Positions 27,495 through 36,674 are shown, counted from the first letter of the stretch. The stretch is DNA of 64,000 bases from Anaerolineae bacterium (GCA_029907105.1 JARYMM010000001.1:119276-183275); one strand, 5' to 3'. Numbers and translations are program-made. Notes: generated by a model from the sequence alone, not told the origin.

Positions 27495-28538
27495 ATGCCT
27501 TTCGTTCTCGGCACAGAAGGTCAATCCGAATATTACGCCTACGAATTGGGCCTGGCGGCGCACAAGGTGGTGACCCAGGTGCTGTCCGTGCAGCCCGGCC
27601 AGCAGGTGGTCATCACCGCCGACACGGCCAGCGACCCGCGGGTGGTGCAGGCCACCGCCGGGGCCGTCTTCGCCGTCGGCGGCGTGCCCACGGTGATCTG
27701 GTATCCGACGCTGCCCCGGCCCTGCCTGGCGCCGCCCGATCCGGTGGCCAACGCCCTGCTCAAGGCCGACTGGTGGATCGAGTTCGCCACCGCCTATCAG
27801 CTCTACAGCCCGGCCTACGAGGCGGCCATCGCCGCCGGCTGCCGCTATCTCTGCCTGACGGGCATGGACGTGGACATGATGGTGCGCACCATCGGCCGGG
27901 TGAACATCCCGGCGCTGGAGAAGATGAAGAGGCGCCTCTACGAACTGTCGCAGGCGGCGGAGAGCATCCGCGTCACCAGCCCGGCGGGCACCGACCTGAC
28001 CATGCGCGTGGACAAGGCTGGCGACCCCTTCTGGGAGCCGCCGCCGGCCCAGGGCGGCTACCCCATCATGCTGGGCGGGCAGTCGGGCTTCATGGCTCAC
28101 CACGGCAGCTTCGAAGGCACCCTGGTCTTCGATGGATGCCTGTGGCCGCCGGCCGACCTGGGCGTGCTTCATTCGCCCGTGGTGCTGCACGTCGAGCGGG
28201 GCGTCATCCGGCGCATCGAGGGCGGGCCCGAGGCGCGGCTCTTCGGGCGCTGGCTGGCCAGCTTCGACGATCCCACCATGTACCTGGTGGATCACGCCTG
28301 CTATGGCTTCAACCCCGGCGTGAGCCGGCCCACGGGCCGCATCCTGGAGGACGAGCGGGTCTTCGGCTGCATGCAGTTCGGCATCGGCCCGGCCAGCAAA
28401 GGCGCGCCCGGCCACACCGATGGGGTGGTGCTCAATCCCTCGGTGTGGGCTGACGACATCATACTGGAAGAAGAGGGCCGCTATGTCCACCCGGAGCTGG
28501 TGGAGCTTTGCCGGGAGATGGAAGTGGCGGGGTATTGA
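27495..28538 (+). CDS. M29/NicX-like metalloenzyme (copy 1)
   Basis: A 347-residue protein of the group annotated as M29-type aminopeptidase-like or 2,5-dihydroxypyridine-dioxygenase (NicX)-like. Visible blocks are QPGQQVVITADTASDPRVVQA near residue 35, GCRYLCLTGMDVDMMVRTIG near 115, RVTSPAGTDLTMRV near 157, and C-terminal acidic/His motifs LEDERVFGCMQFGIG and GHTDGVVLNPSVW that could bind a metal. It shares most of these with the protein at 36697, so they are paralogues. GGGAG precedes the ATG. It may hydrolyse an amide or oxidatively open a ring; the sequence does not decide between these. Confidence 0.75.
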   Translation: MPFVLGTEGQSEYYAYELGLAAHKVVTQVLSVQPGQQVVITADTASDPRVVQATAGAVFAVGGVPTVIWYPTLPRPCLAPPDPVANALLKADWWIEFATAYQLYSPAYEAAIAAGCRYLCLTGMDVDMMVRTIGRVNIPALEKMKRRLYELSQAAESIRVTSPAGTDLTMRVDKAGDPFWEPPPAQGGYPIMLGGQSGFMAHHGSFEGTLVFDGCLWPPADLGVLHSPVVLHVERGVIRRIEGGPEARLFGRWLASFDDPTMYLVDHACYGFNPGVSRPTGRILEDERVFGCMQFGIGPASKGAPGHTDGVVLNPSVWADDIILEEEGRYVHPELVELCREMEVAGY

Positions 28539-28539
28539 G

Positions 28540-29064
28540 ATGGAGACATTGGAAGCCATCCGCACGCGGCGCAGCGTGCGGGCGTTCACCGGGGAAGCGG
28601 TTCCGGAGGAGTTGTTGCGGCAGGTGATGGAGGCGGCGGCAGCTTCGGCCAGCGGCGGCAACGTGCAACCCTGGGGCTTCGTGCTGCTGCGAGACCCCCG
28701 CCGGCTGCGGGCGCTGCGGGCGTTGGCCCCGGGCATCATCGGTGAACCGACGGCAGTTGTGGCCCTCTGCCTGGACATGCGGCGGGCGGAGGAGCTGGGC
28801 GGGGCGATGGGGCCGAGGCTGGCCTGGATGGATATCGGCCTGGCCACGCAGAACGCGCTGCTGGCAGCTCACGATCTGGGGTTGGGGGCCTGTCCCATTG
28901 CCTCCTTCCACCGGCAGGCCGTGGCCGTCTTTTTGGACCTGCCGGCGCAGGTCGAGCCGGTGCTGCTCATCGCCCTGGGCTATCCGAAAATGCAGCCGCC
29001 CGCCGCCGGCCGTCGGCCCCTGGCGGAGGTGTGCTTCGCCGAACGGTGGGGAGAGCCGCTATGA
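28540..29064 (+). CDS. Nitroreductase family protein
   Basis: A 174-residue FMN-dependent nitroreductase-fold protein. The N-terminal IRTRRSVRAFT binds the FMN phosphate, SASGGNVQPWGFVLL lies at about 36-50, and MDIGLATQNALLAAHDLGLGACPIASF is the dimer/FMN helix region. The ATG follows the previous stop by one base (TGAGATG). Such proteins reduce enones, flavins or nitro compounds with NAD(P)H. Here it might perform a reductive step of the pathway served by the adjacent importer. Short for the family but complete. Confidence 0.85.
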   Translation: METLEAIRTRRSVRAFTGEAVPEELLRQVMEAAAASASGGNVQPWGFVLLRDPRRLRALRALAPGIIGEPTAVVALCLDMRRAEELGGAMGPRLAWMDIGLATQNALLAAHDLGLGACPIASFHRQAVAVFLDLPAQVEPVLLIALGYPKMQPPAAGRRPLAEVCFAERWGEPL

Positions 29065-29366
29065 ACCCGGAGGGGTTGCGCGAGGAACTGATGGTCCTGG
29101 CGGGCTACCTGCTGAGCAGCGCCCACGGTCTGTACGACGAACCGGCAAGCTACGGCCCGTTTCGCCTGGTAGATGCTGCCGGACGGTTGCTGGGGATCAT
29201 GGAGGCGGCCGGGTTGGGCGATGCCTTCCTGACCGAACTCAGGCAGGCCATCGAAGCTCATCGCTTTGGCCGCAGCGACGACCAGGCGCTGCGGGCGTTC
29301 CTGGATCAGGCCTGCCTGCGCTTCGCCGCTGCGCTCAAGGCGCAGATGGCCGATCCTTTGTGTTAA
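29061..29366 (+). CDS. Small helical protein, DUF6092-like
   Basis: A 101-residue all-helical protein starting MNPEGLREELMVLAGYLLSS and containing GLYDEPASYGPFRLVDAAGRLL. It resembles proteins listed as DUF6092, recalled from memory and not certain. The ATG overlaps the nitroreductase stop by four bases (ATGA), so it is likely a partner or stability factor of that enzyme. No catalytic motif is visible. It ends the first operon: a repeat element begins at the base after its stop codon. Confidence 0.6.
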   Translation: MNPEGLREELMVLAGYLLSSAHGLYDEPASYGPFRLVDAAGRLLGIMEAAGLGDAFLTELRQAIEAHRFGRSDDQALRAFLDQACLRFAAALKAQMADPLC

Positions 29367-29582
29367 GAGCCTGCCTGAAAACGTTCCTGGCTGGTCTCCT
29401 GACCAGCCAGGAGCACGGGCATCATGCTCAACAACTTTTCACCTGTGCGGTTGGTAGTAGGACAACTGCTCGCAGTTGTCCTACTCCGGCGGCCGCTCCC
29501 TCTGTGCTCCGCGGCAAAAACAGAGCCGGTAGCCAGCAGCGCCCGTCGCAACCGCACAGGTAGCAACTTTTCGGATAGGCTC
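29367..29582. mobile_element. MITE-like element with nested palindromes
   Basis: About 216 bases bounded by imperfect terminal inverted repeats (GAGCCTGCCTGAAAACGTT and AACTTTTCGGATAGGCTC). Inside are a 12-bp hairpin (CCTGGCTGGTC/GACCAGCCAGG, 29386-29411), an inverted pair ACCTGTGCGGTTG / CAACCGCACAGGT, and a perfect palindrome of the AGGACAACTGC type (29456-29485). It starts directly after the TAA of the preceding gene. No coding sequence. With the motif at 29609 and the ribosome-binding site near 29690 it accounts for the 335-base gap. Confidence 0.6.
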
Positions 29583-29608
29583 GTAAGCGAGCGAACGGGG
29601 CCAATGTT

Positions 29609-29623
29609 CAGAAAGGGGGGATG
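29609..29623 (+). promoter_or_regulatory. Shared leader motif upstream of substrate-binding gene 2
   Basis: Identical 15-base copy of CAGAAAGGGGGGATG seen at 19564-19578, again about 75-80 bases before a substrate-binding gene. Likely a common regulatory or leader element of the two loci. Confidence 0.5.
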
Positions 29624-29701
29624 CCGTGGGGAACATCATTGGTCTTTTCAAGTCGGTTTTTGAGTCCACACCAACTGAACCAGAGTTAAGGAGGAAGGAA
29701 A

Positions 29702-31375
29702 ATGAAACACAGATCCGCTCTTGCGCTGTGGGGTTTGCTGGTTGTGGTGACCCTGGTGCTGGTGCAATGTGCGCCGGTGCCCGCACCGCCGGCAGCGCCG
29801 ACTGAGGCTCCGCCTGCGCCGACGCCGGTGCCGCCCACGCCGACGCCGGTGCCGCCCACGCCAACGCCGGTGCCGGAACTGGCCATCACTTACGCCACCC
29901 AGCAGACCACGGTCACGCTCGACCCTGCCATCCACGTGGACGAGACGCAGAGCTTCCACGTGATGAACGTCTACGACCCGCTGCTGTGGCCCACCAGGGG
30001 CGGCCCGCCCAAACCCTATCTGGCCGAGTCGTGGGAGGTCTCCGACGATGGCTTGACTTACACCTTTCATCTGCGGAAGGGGGTCAAGTTCCATGACGGC
30101 TCAGAGCTCACCGCCGAGGATGCTGTCTTCAGCATGGACCGCATGCTGTCCATCGGCAGGGGGTTCGCCTGGCTGTGGAAGGGGGTGCTGGATGTCGGTG
30201 ACACCGAGATGGTGGACGATTACACCATAGCCTTCCACCTGAACAAGCCCTACGGGCCCTTCATGGCCACCCTGGTGCAGTTCTTCGTGGTCAACAAGGA
30301 CCTGCTGATGGAGAACAAGCAGGAGGGCGACTACGGGGAGTTCGGCGACTACGGCATGGGGTTCCTTAACAAGCAAGATGCCGGCTCCGGCCCTTACTGG
30401 GTCGAGGTGTACGAGCCGGGCGTCAAGACCATCTTCCGCAAGTTCGCCGACTACTGGGGCGGCTGGGAGCCCGGCCAGGTGGACAAGGCCACCTTCCTCA
30501 TCGTCAGCGAGCTGGCCACCCAGAAGCTGATGCTCCAGAAGGGCGAGGTGGACTTCATCGAGCAATGGCATTCGGTGGAGACCTTCGAGGAGCTGAAGCA
30601 GTCGCCGGGGATCGTGGTGGAGGAAGATCCCAACGTGCAGCTCTTCTTCCTGAGCATGAACAACAAGAAGCCGCCGCTGGACAATGTGCACGTGCGCAAG
30701 GCTGTCTCCTATGCCTTCGACTACGACACAGCGGTCAAGGTGATCTTCCCCGGCGCGGCCCAGGCGCGGGGCCCGGTGCCCGTCCTGCTGCCCGGCCATA
30801 ACCCCAACACCATGCAGTACACGCATGACCTGGAGGAGGCCAGGAAGCATCTGGAGGCTTCGGGCATTGACCCCAGCCAGTTCAAGCTGAACTACGTCTA
30901 CGTGACCGGGCTGGAGTCGGAGGAGAAGATCGGCCTCTTGCTGCAGGCCAACCTCAAGGAGCTGGGCTTCGAGGTGGAGATGCAGCCGGAGCCATGGGCG
31001 CGCATGGTGGAGCTGGCGTCCAAGCCCGATACCGCGCCGCACTTCATGGCCGTCTTCCACACTGCCAAGTACCCCTCGCCGGATGGACATACCTACCTGA
31101 TGTTCCATCCCAATGCCTGGGGCACCTACATGTCCTGCAGCTTCTACGAGAACGCTGAGGTCAGCGCCCTGCTGGAGGAGGCCCGGGCCACCGTAGATGT
31201 CGAGAAGCAGTACGAGCTGTACGGCAAGGCGCAGGAGATCGTCGCCGATGAGGCGGCGGCGCTCTTCATCGCCAACCCGCTGCACCGCATGGCCCACCGC
31301 GACCGGGTCAGCGGCTACACCTTCATCGGTGTGCTGGGTTACGACCTGACCTGGTATCCGATGCGGGTCAAGTAG
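29702..31375 (+). CDS. ABC transporter substrate-binding lipoprotein, family 5 (copy 2)
   Basis: A 557-residue solute-binding lipoprotein. The signal ends LVLVQC with Cys23, and the spacer holds PTPTPVPP repeats. The core shows LAESWEVSDDGLTYTFHLRK then GVKFHDGSELTAEDAVFS and FADYWGGWEPGQ. TAAGGAGG precedes the ATG. It serves the second importer (31458-35537). It differs from copy 1 in many ligand-domain positions, so the two systems may take up related but not identical compounds. Confidence 0.93.
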   Translation: MKHRSALALWGLLVVVTLVLVQCAPVPAPPAAPTEAPPAPTPVPPTPTPVPPTPTPVPELAITYATQQTTVTLDPAIHVDETQSFHVMNVYDPLLWPTRGGPPKPYLAESWEVSDDGLTYTFHLRKGVKFHDGSELTAEDAVFSMDRMLSIGRGFAWLWKGVLDVGDTEMVDDYTIAFHLNKPYGPFMATLVQFFVVNKDLLMENKQEGDYGEFGDYGMGFLNKQDAGSGPYWVEVYEPGVKTIFRKFADYWGGWEPGQVDKATFLIVSELATQKLMLQKGEVDFIEQWHSVETFEELKQSPGIVVEEDPNVQLFFLSMNNKKPPLDNVHVRKAVSYAFDYDTAVKVIFPGAAQARGPVPVLLPGHNPNTMQYTHDLEEARKHLEASGIDPSQFKLNYVYVTGLESEEKIGLLLQANLKELGFEVEMQPEPWARMVELASKPDTAPHFMAVFHTAKYPSPDGHTYLMFHPNAWGTYMSCSFYENAEVSALLEEARATVDVEKQYELYGKAQEIVADEAAALFIANPLHRMAHRDRVSGYTFIGVLGYDLTWYPMRVK

Positions 31376-31385
31376 TCGCACCGGG

Positions 31386-31427
31386 CATGAGATAGGGGCG
31401 CAGCGCCGCTGCGCCCCCTATCTCATG
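31386..31427 (+). terminator. Hairpin between substrate-binding gene 2 and permease
   Basis: CATGAGATAGGGG-CGCAGC pairs with GCTGCG-CCCC-CTATCTCATG (one bulged C), about 19 bp. It stands in the same position as the hairpin of the first operon and lacks a T-run. A likely mRNA stabiliser or partial attenuator. Confidence 0.55.
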
Positions 31428-31457
31428 GCATCTTTACCTTGCGACGTGGGGAGCTAG

Positions 31458-32489
31458 ATGAGATACCGTGATTATCTGATTCGGCGTTTGCTGTATACCA
31501 TACCAGCACTCATCGGCCTTTCTATGCTCATTTTCGCCATCGCCCGGGTGATGCCCGGCGATCCGGCGCGGCTGGCCCTGGGCCCTGAGGCCAGCGAGGA
31601 GCAGGTGGCAAAGTTGCGCAAGGAGCTTGGTCTCGACCTGCCCATCCACATCCAGTACGTCCACTACATGCGCGGCGTCTTCCAGGGCAAGCTGGGGGTG
31701 TCCCTGTACACCAACCGAGACGTGATCGTGGACCTCAAGGAGTACTTCCCGGCCACCTTTGAGCTGGTCACCGTGGCCATGCTCCTGGCGGTAGCCGTGG
31801 GCGTCCCCCTGGGCATCCTCTCGGCCATGCGCAAGGACCGCTGGGAGGATCACAGCACGCGCGTCTTTGCCCTCTCGGGGGTGTCCATGCCCCGCTTCTG
31901 GATCGGCATCCTCTTCCAACTGGTCCTGGCCTACCACCTGGGCCTCTTACCTGTTACCGGCCGCATGGCGGCGGACCTTCCTGCCCCGGCCCGCATCACA
32001 GGGCTCTATCTTGTGGATAGCCTGCTCGCAGGTGACTTCGTGGCCCTGAAGAGCAGCCTGCTGCACATCATCATGCCCGCCGTCACCCTCTCCCTGTCGC
32101 CCATCGCCCAGCTCATGCGCGTGGTGCGGGCCAGCATGATCGAGCAGATGCGCAAGGGCTACATCCTCACCGCCCGCGCCAACGGCATGCCGGAGAACTT
32201 GCTGGTGTACAAATACATGCTCAAGAACGCCTTCATCGCCGCCCTGACCATCATCGGCCTCCTGTATGGCTTCTTCCTGGGCGGAGCTTTCGTGGTGGAG
32301 ACGGTCTTCTCCTGGCCGGGCATGGCTCGCTATGGCGTGCGGGCGTTTATTTACAAGGATTTCAATGCCATCATCGGCGTGGTGCTGGTCATCGCCGTCG
32401 CCTATGCGGTCATCAACATCCTGGTGGACATCGCCTACGGCCTGCTGGACCCGCGTATCAGATTGGGAGCGGAGGCGAGAGAAGCGTGA
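31458..32489 (+). CDS. ABC transporter permease, DppB type (copy 2)
   Basis: A 343-residue permease with the N-terminal RRLLYTIPALIGLSMLIFAIARVMPGDPA, followed by a periplasmic loop with HIQYVHYMRGVFQGKLG, and the coupling segment KGYILTARANGMPENLLVYKY. Six hydrophobic segments. GGGGAG precedes the ATG. The GTG start of the next permease overlaps its stop by four bases. It is paralogous to the gene at 21380, and here no enzyme gene interrupts the permease pair. Confidence 0.93.
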   Translation: MRYRDYLIRRLLYTIPALIGLSMLIFAIARVMPGDPARLALGPEASEEQVAKLRKELGLDLPIHIQYVHYMRGVFQGKLGVSLYTNRDVIVDLKEYFPATFELVTVAMLLAVAVGVPLGILSAMRKDRWEDHSTRVFALSGVSMPRFWIGILFQLVLAYHLGLLPVTGRMAADLPAPARITGLYLVDSLLAGDFVALKSSLLHIIMPAVTLSLSPIAQLMRVVRASMIEQMRKGYILTARANGMPENLLVYKYMLKNAFIAALTIIGLLYGFFLGGAFVVETVFSWPGMARYGVRAFIYKDFNAIIGVVLVIAVAYAVINILVDIAYGLLDPRIRLGAEAREA

Positions 32490-33439
32490 GCAAATACCGA
32501 ACTTCAGACGTCAAAGCGCCGCGCTTAAATCCCGAAGCGCAAGCCCAGGCTGTGGCCCTGGAAGAGCAGAGGGCCGCCCGGAGCTATGGGGCGCGGTTTG
32601 AGGATTTGCGGCGGACGCTGCACCGGCTGCGGCGCTCCACGCTCTCGCTGGTGGGGCTGGCCATCGTCCTGGGGCTGATCGTGCTGGCCATCTTCGCCCC
32701 CCAGATCGCGCCCTATCCCGAGGACATCGCCACGGTGCACTTCGAGCGCACCTTTCAGCCTCCCGGCCGCCAGTACCTCTTCGGCACCGACGAGGTGGGA
32801 CGGGACGTGCTCAGCCGCGTCATCTTCGGCACGCGCATCTCCCTCTCCATCGGCGTGGCCGTGCTGGCCATCGCCCTGGCCATCGGCGTGCCCCTGGGCC
32901 TCATCGCCGGCTATGTGGGCGGCCCGGTCAACACGATCATCATGCGGTTGACTGACATCTTCCTGGCCATCCCACCGGTGGTGCTGGCCATGGCCGTCAG
33001 CGCCGTGCTCACCCCCACCCTGGAGAACAGCATCTTCGCCATCGCCTTTAGCTGGTGGCCCTGGTACACGCGCCTCATCCAGGGGCAGGTGCTCTCCATC
33101 AAGGAAGAGACCTTCGTGGAAGCTTCTCGCTCCGCTGGCGCCAATCCCCTGTACATCACCTTCAAGGAGATCCTGCCCAACGTCTTGACCATCCTCATCG
33201 TCAAGGTGACGTTGGACATCGGCTATGCCGTGCTCACCGGGGCGGTGTTGGGGTTCCTGGGTCTGGGCGTGCGCCCGCCCACGCCCGAATGGGGCACCAT
33301 GGCCAGCAAGGGACGGCTGCACCTGCCCACCCGCTGGTGGCTGACCACCTTCCCCGGCCTGGCCATCTTCGTCACCGTGTTGGGCTTCAACCTCCTGGGC
33401 GACGGCCTGCGGGATGCTTTCGACGTGGAGCTGGAGTAG
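32486..33439 (+). CDS. ABC transporter permease, DppC type (copy 2)
   Basis: A 317-residue permease starting at a GTG that overlaps the previous stop (GTGA). A long charged N-terminal tail (about 50 residues) precedes the OppC_N helix. QYLFGTDEVGRDVLSRVIFGTR and the coupling motif EASRSAGANPLYITFKEILPN identify the family. It forms the channel with the DppB-type protein and is followed without gap by the ATPase ATG. Confidence 0.93.
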   Translation: MSKYRTSDVKAPRLNPEAQAQAVALEEQRAARSYGARFEDLRRTLHRLRRSTLSLVGLAIVLGLIVLAIFAPQIAPYPEDIATVHFERTFQPPGRQYLFGTDEVGRDVLSRVIFGTRISLSIGVAVLAIALAIGVPLGLIAGYVGGPVNTIIMRLTDIFLAIPPVVLAMAVSAVLTPTLENSIFAIAFSWWPWYTRLIQGQVLSIKEETFVEASRSAGANPLYITFKEILPNVLTILIVKVTLDIGYAVLTGAVLGFLGLGVRPPTPEWGTMASKGRLHLPTRWWLTTFPGLAIFVTVLGFNLLGDGLRDAFDVELE

Positions 33440-34453
33440 ATGCTGGACATTAGCGATCTGCGGGTATACTTTGACGTTTTCGAGGGCGAGGCCAGGGTGC
33501 TGGATGGCATCAGCCTGCACGTGGGTGAGGGGGAGACGGTGGCCCTGGTGGGGGAGACGGGGTGCGGCAAGTCGGTGACCATCAAGACCGTCCTGCGCAT
33601 CCTGCCCATGCCGCCGGCCCGCATCGTCAGCGGCCACATTGTGTACAAGGGGCAGGGCCTGCTGGCCATGCCCGAAGAGGCGCTGCATGCCTTGCGCGGC
33701 CGCGAGATCGCCTTCATCCCCCAGGAGCCGATGAGCTCGCTGAACCCGGTGTTCACCGTGGAGGAGCAGTTCACGGAGTTGATCCGCTGGCAGGGGCGCT
33801 ACCGGGTGGGCTGGCTGGAGCGCCTGGCGAAGTCCTTCGACGGCGCGGGGAAGCGGGCCGCCAGGGAACGGGCACTGGATCTGCTGGAGAAGATGAACAT
33901 CCCCGACCCGGTGCGGGTGATGCGCAGCTATCCGGTGGAGCTGAGCGGCGGCATGAGCCAACGGGTGCTCATCGCCATGGCTCTGGCCGGCAACCCCTCG
34001 CTGCTCATCGCCGACGAGCCGGGCACGGCGCTGGATGTGACCACCCAGGAGCAGATCCTGCGGTTGATGAAGGAGCGAGTGGAGACAGAGAGGCTGGCCG
34101 TGTTGTACATCACCCACAACCTGGGGGTGGCGCGGGAGATGACGGAGCGCATCTACGTGATGTATGCCGGCCACATCGTGGAGGAGGCGCCGACGGCGGA
34201 GCTCTTCCGGTTGCCTCGTCATCCCTACACCCAGGGGCTGATCGCCTCCATCCCCAAGCTCACGGGCGAGGAGGTGGTGGGCATCGAGGGGCGCATCCCG
34301 GACTACGTGGACCCGCCGTCCGGCTGCCGCTTTCACCCCCGCTGTGAGCACGTCATGGCCGTGTGTCGGGAGATCAAGCCGGAGCTCGTGCCCATCGGCC
34401 CGGGCCACAGGGTGGCCTGTCACCTCTACACGTCTGCTCCGGCTGGACCTTAG
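33440..34453 (+). CDS. ABC transporter ATP-binding protein, DppD type (copy 2)
   Basis: A 337-residue ATPase: Walker A GETGCGKS near 41, signature LSGGMSQRVLIA, Walker B LLIADEPGTALDVTTQ, and the cysteine-bearing C-terminal extension GCRFHPRCEHVMAVCREIKPE. The ATG follows the permease TAG immediately. The terminal residues and stop overlap a small hairpin (34441-34460), again a case where a palindrome shapes the C-terminus. Confidence 0.93.
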   Translation: MLDISDLRVYFDVFEGEARVLDGISLHVGEGETVALVGETGCGKSVTIKTVLRILPMPPARIVSGHIVYKGQGLLAMPEEALHALRGREIAFIPQEPMSSLNPVFTVEEQFTELIRWQGRYRVGWLERLAKSFDGAGKRAARERALDLLEKMNIPDPVRVMRSYPVELSGGMSQRVLIAMALAGNPSLLIADEPGTALDVTTQEQILRLMKERVETERLAVLYITHNLGVAREMTERIYVMYAGHIVEEAPTAELFRLPRHPYTQGLIASIPKLTGEEVVGIEGRIPDYVDPPSGCRFHPRCEHVMAVCREIKPELVPIGPGHRVACHLYTSAPAGP

Positions 34454-34524
34454 TCCAGCCGCTGGTCTGGCTGAGAATCGTGCTGGCAGGCTTAACAGAG
34501 CGCCCCGGACCTCAGTCCGGAGCG
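34441..34524. repeat. Two GGAC-loop-GTCC hairpins
   Basis: GGCTGGAC-CTTA-GTCCAGCC (34441-34460) covers the stop codon of the ATPase gene, and CCGGAC-CTCA-GTCCGG (34505-34520, with one-mismatch extension) lies 18 bases before the next start. Same design, different arm sequences. Typical of dispersed intergenic palindromes. Confidence 0.7.
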
Positions 34525-34541
34525 AGCACAAGCGGAAGACT

Positions 34542-35537
34542 ATGACCACGCTGCTTTCGGTTAGCCATCTCAAGAAGTACTTCCCCATCAGTGCCGGCTT
34601 CCTGGGCCGGCGTGTCGGGGAGGTCAAAGCGGTGGATGACGTCTCCTTTGCCATCCCGGAGGGGAAGACCTTCGCCCTGGTGGGCGAATCGGGCTCCGGG
34701 AAGACCACCGTGGGCAAGACCATCCTGCGGCTGATCCGGCCCACAGGTGGCGATATCCTCTTTGACGGCCGCAACCTCTCCAGGCTCAGGGAAGGAGAGC
34801 TCAAGCCCTGGCGGCGGCAGATGCAGATCGTCTTTCAGGATCCGACCTCGTCGCTCAACCCCCGCCGCCGGGTGGCGGACATCGTGGCCACGCCGCTGGA
34901 AGTGCACGGCATCGGCACCCCGCGGGAACGGCTGGGCCGGGTGCGGGAGCTTTTGGACCTGGTGGAACTGCCGGAGAAGTACCTCTACAGCTATCCCCAC
35001 GCCCTGAGCGGCGGCCAGAAGCAGCGGGTGGCCATCGCCCGCGCTCTGGCCCTGAACCCCCGCTTCGTCGTCCTGGACGAGCCGACCTCGGCCCTGGACG
35101 TCTCGGTGCAGGCCAAGATCCTGGCCTTGCTGGCCCGGCTGCAGCAGGAGTTGGGATTGACCTACCTCCTCATCTCCCACGACCTGAGCGTGGTCAAGAA
35201 CTTCTCCGACCACATCGCCGTGATGTACCTGGGCAAGTTGATGGAGATGGCCCCCACCCGGGAACTGTTCGCCAACCCCCTGCATCCCTATACGCGGGCC
35301 CTGCTCTCGGCCATCCCCGTGGTCACCGACGAGGAGTTGGCGTTGATCCCGGAGCGCATCATCCTGGAGGGTGAGATCCCCAGCCCGGCCAACGCCCCTA
35401 CGGGCTGCGTGTTCCACACCCGTTGCTATGCCCGCATGGAGGTCTGCACGCAGCAAGCGCCTCCCCAACTCGAGGTGCACCCGGACCATCATGCGTGGTG
35501 TCATCTATTCACTTCAGAAGGGAGCTCAAAAATATGA
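34542..35537 (+). CDS. ABC transporter ATP-binding protein, DppF type (copy 2)
   Basis: A 331-residue ATPase with Walker A GESGSGKT near 50, MQIVFQDPTSSLNPRRRV, signature LSGGQKQRVAIA, Walker B FVVLDEPTSALDVSVQAK and C-terminal GCVFHTRCYARMEVCTQ. The ATG at 34542 was chosen because homology begins at residue 3 (TLLSVSHLKKYF); the longer upstream frame overlaps the hairpins and the previous gene. Its TGA overlaps the ATG of the aminopeptidase-like gene (ATGA), tying enzyme production to the importer. Confidence 0.93.
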   Translation: MTTLLSVSHLKKYFPISAGFLGRRVGEVKAVDDVSFAIPEGKTFALVGESGSGKTTVGKTILRLIRPTGGDILFDGRNLSRLREGELKPWRRQMQIVFQDPTSSLNPRRRVADIVATPLEVHGIGTPRERLGRVRELLDLVELPEKYLYSYPHALSGGQKQRVAIARALALNPRFVVLDEPTSALDVSVQAKILALLARLQQELGLTYLLISHDLSVVKNFSDHIAVMYLGKLMEMAPTRELFANPLHPYTRALLSAIPVVTDEELALIPERIILEGEIPSPANAPTGCVFHTRCYARMEVCTQQAPPQLEVHPDHHAWCHLFTSEGSSKI

Positions 35538-36589
35538 TCCTGGTAGAACGCAAGGAAATCGAGGACGCCGTGCTGAAAATGCTCCAGGTGAACATGGGGC
35601 TTCGGGCCGGCGAGCGGCTGCTGGTGGTGACCGACGTGCCCACCCTGGAACAGTGGTCGGCCAAAGACCAGCCGTTCTTGACAGCTATGAGTCGGCGGGT
35701 CCTGTTGGCCAGGACTGTGGCCGAGATCGCCCGAGATCGGATGCCGGGGGTGGAAGTGGGCTTCCTGCCTTTCCCCTCCACGGGCCGCAGCGGTGCGGAG
35801 CCGCCAGCCGAGGTGGCCGGGCGCATGGAAGCCGCCGACGTGGTGGTCATCATCAGTTCCTTCTCCCTCTCCCACACCGACGCCAGGGAGCAGGCCTGCC
35901 GCGCCGGGGCGCGCATCGCCTCCATGCCCCGTTTTGTACCCGAGATGTTCTTCCCCGGCGGGCCTATGGACGTGGACTATCGGAAGGTCGAGCGCCTGAC
36001 GCGGCGCATCGCCGAGGCGCTGACGCCGGCCTCGCAGGTGCACGTCACCTGTCCGGCGGGGACGGACATCACCTTCAGCATTGAGGGGCGGCCGGGGCAG
36101 GTGGACGCCGGGATGTACACCCGGCCGGGGGAGTGGGGCAATCTGCCCGCCGGCGAGGCCTACTGCGTGCCCCTGGAGGGCACCGCCGAGGGCATCATCC
36201 AGGTCACGCCCGGCTGGTATGCCGATCTGATCGAACCCATGACCCTGCGTATCGCTCGAGGCGAACTGATCGGGCTGCAGGGCGGCGGTGCGGTGGGCGA
36301 CGAACTGCGGGAGATCCTGCGGCCCGGCGAGCCGGGCGAGCCCTACGCCTCCCGCCGCAACCTGGGCGAGTTCGGCATCGGCACCAATCCCAACGCCCGG
36401 CGCATAGACATCACCCTGGAGGCGGAGAAGATCATGGGCACCGTCCATCTGGCTCTGGGTGACAATGCCCACATGGGCGGCCGGGTGAGCACGGATTACC
36501 ACCAAGATTTCGTCATCCCCAAAGCCAGCTTCACGCTGGATGGGGAACCGGTTATGTTGGATGGGGAGATCGTGATGCGTGAAACGTGA
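35534..36589 (+). CDS. M29-type aminopeptidase-like protein
   Basis: A 351-residue protein that resembles thermophilic (M29) aminopeptidases: GLRAGERLLVVTDVPT near 22, HVTCPAGTDITFSIEGRP near 170 and the C-terminal metal motifs LGEFGIGTNPNAR and GTVHLALGDNAHMGG, with Glu, Asp and His available as ligands. Role: probably hydrolysis of a peptide or amide taken up by the adjacent importer. The start overlaps the ATPase stop. The C-terminus IVMRET and the stop codon lie in a GTGATGCGTGA repeat, as in the DppF-type gene at 26227. Distantly related to the two proteins at 27495 and 36697. Confidence 0.8.
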   Translation: MILVERKEIEDAVLKMLQVNMGLRAGERLLVVTDVPTLEQWSAKDQPFLTAMSRRVLLARTVAEIARDRMPGVEVGFLPFPSTGRSGAEPPAEVAGRMEAADVVVIISSFSLSHTDAREQACRAGARIASMPRFVPEMFFPGGPMDVDYRKVERLTRRIAEALTPASQVHVTCPAGTDITFSIEGRPGQVDAGMYTRPGEWGNLPAGEAYCVPLEGTAEGIIQVTPGWYADLIEPMTLRIARGELIGLQGGGAVGDELREILRPGEPGEPYASRRNLGEFGIGTNPNARRIDITLEAEKIMGTVHLALGDNAHMGGRVSTDYHQDFVIPKASFTLDGEPVMLDGEIVMRET

Positions 36590-36674
36590 TGCGTGTCGCG
36601 TATCCTCGCCTCGGTCGGGAGACCTTCGGCGATCGAGGGAGCAATCTGCAATTCGTTCGGACGAAAGATGAAGG

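Noticed and set aside
34344-34541. N-terminal extension of the second DppF-type ATPase
   Set aside because: The upstream codons overlap the previous gene and two hairpins, and family homology begins only at the ATG at 34542.
32525-34804. Long antisense open frame over the second ABC operon
   Set aside because: It is a shadow of high-GC codon structure. The plus-strand permease and ATPase motifs are complete, and the antisense translation is low-complexity with many His, Gln and Gly.
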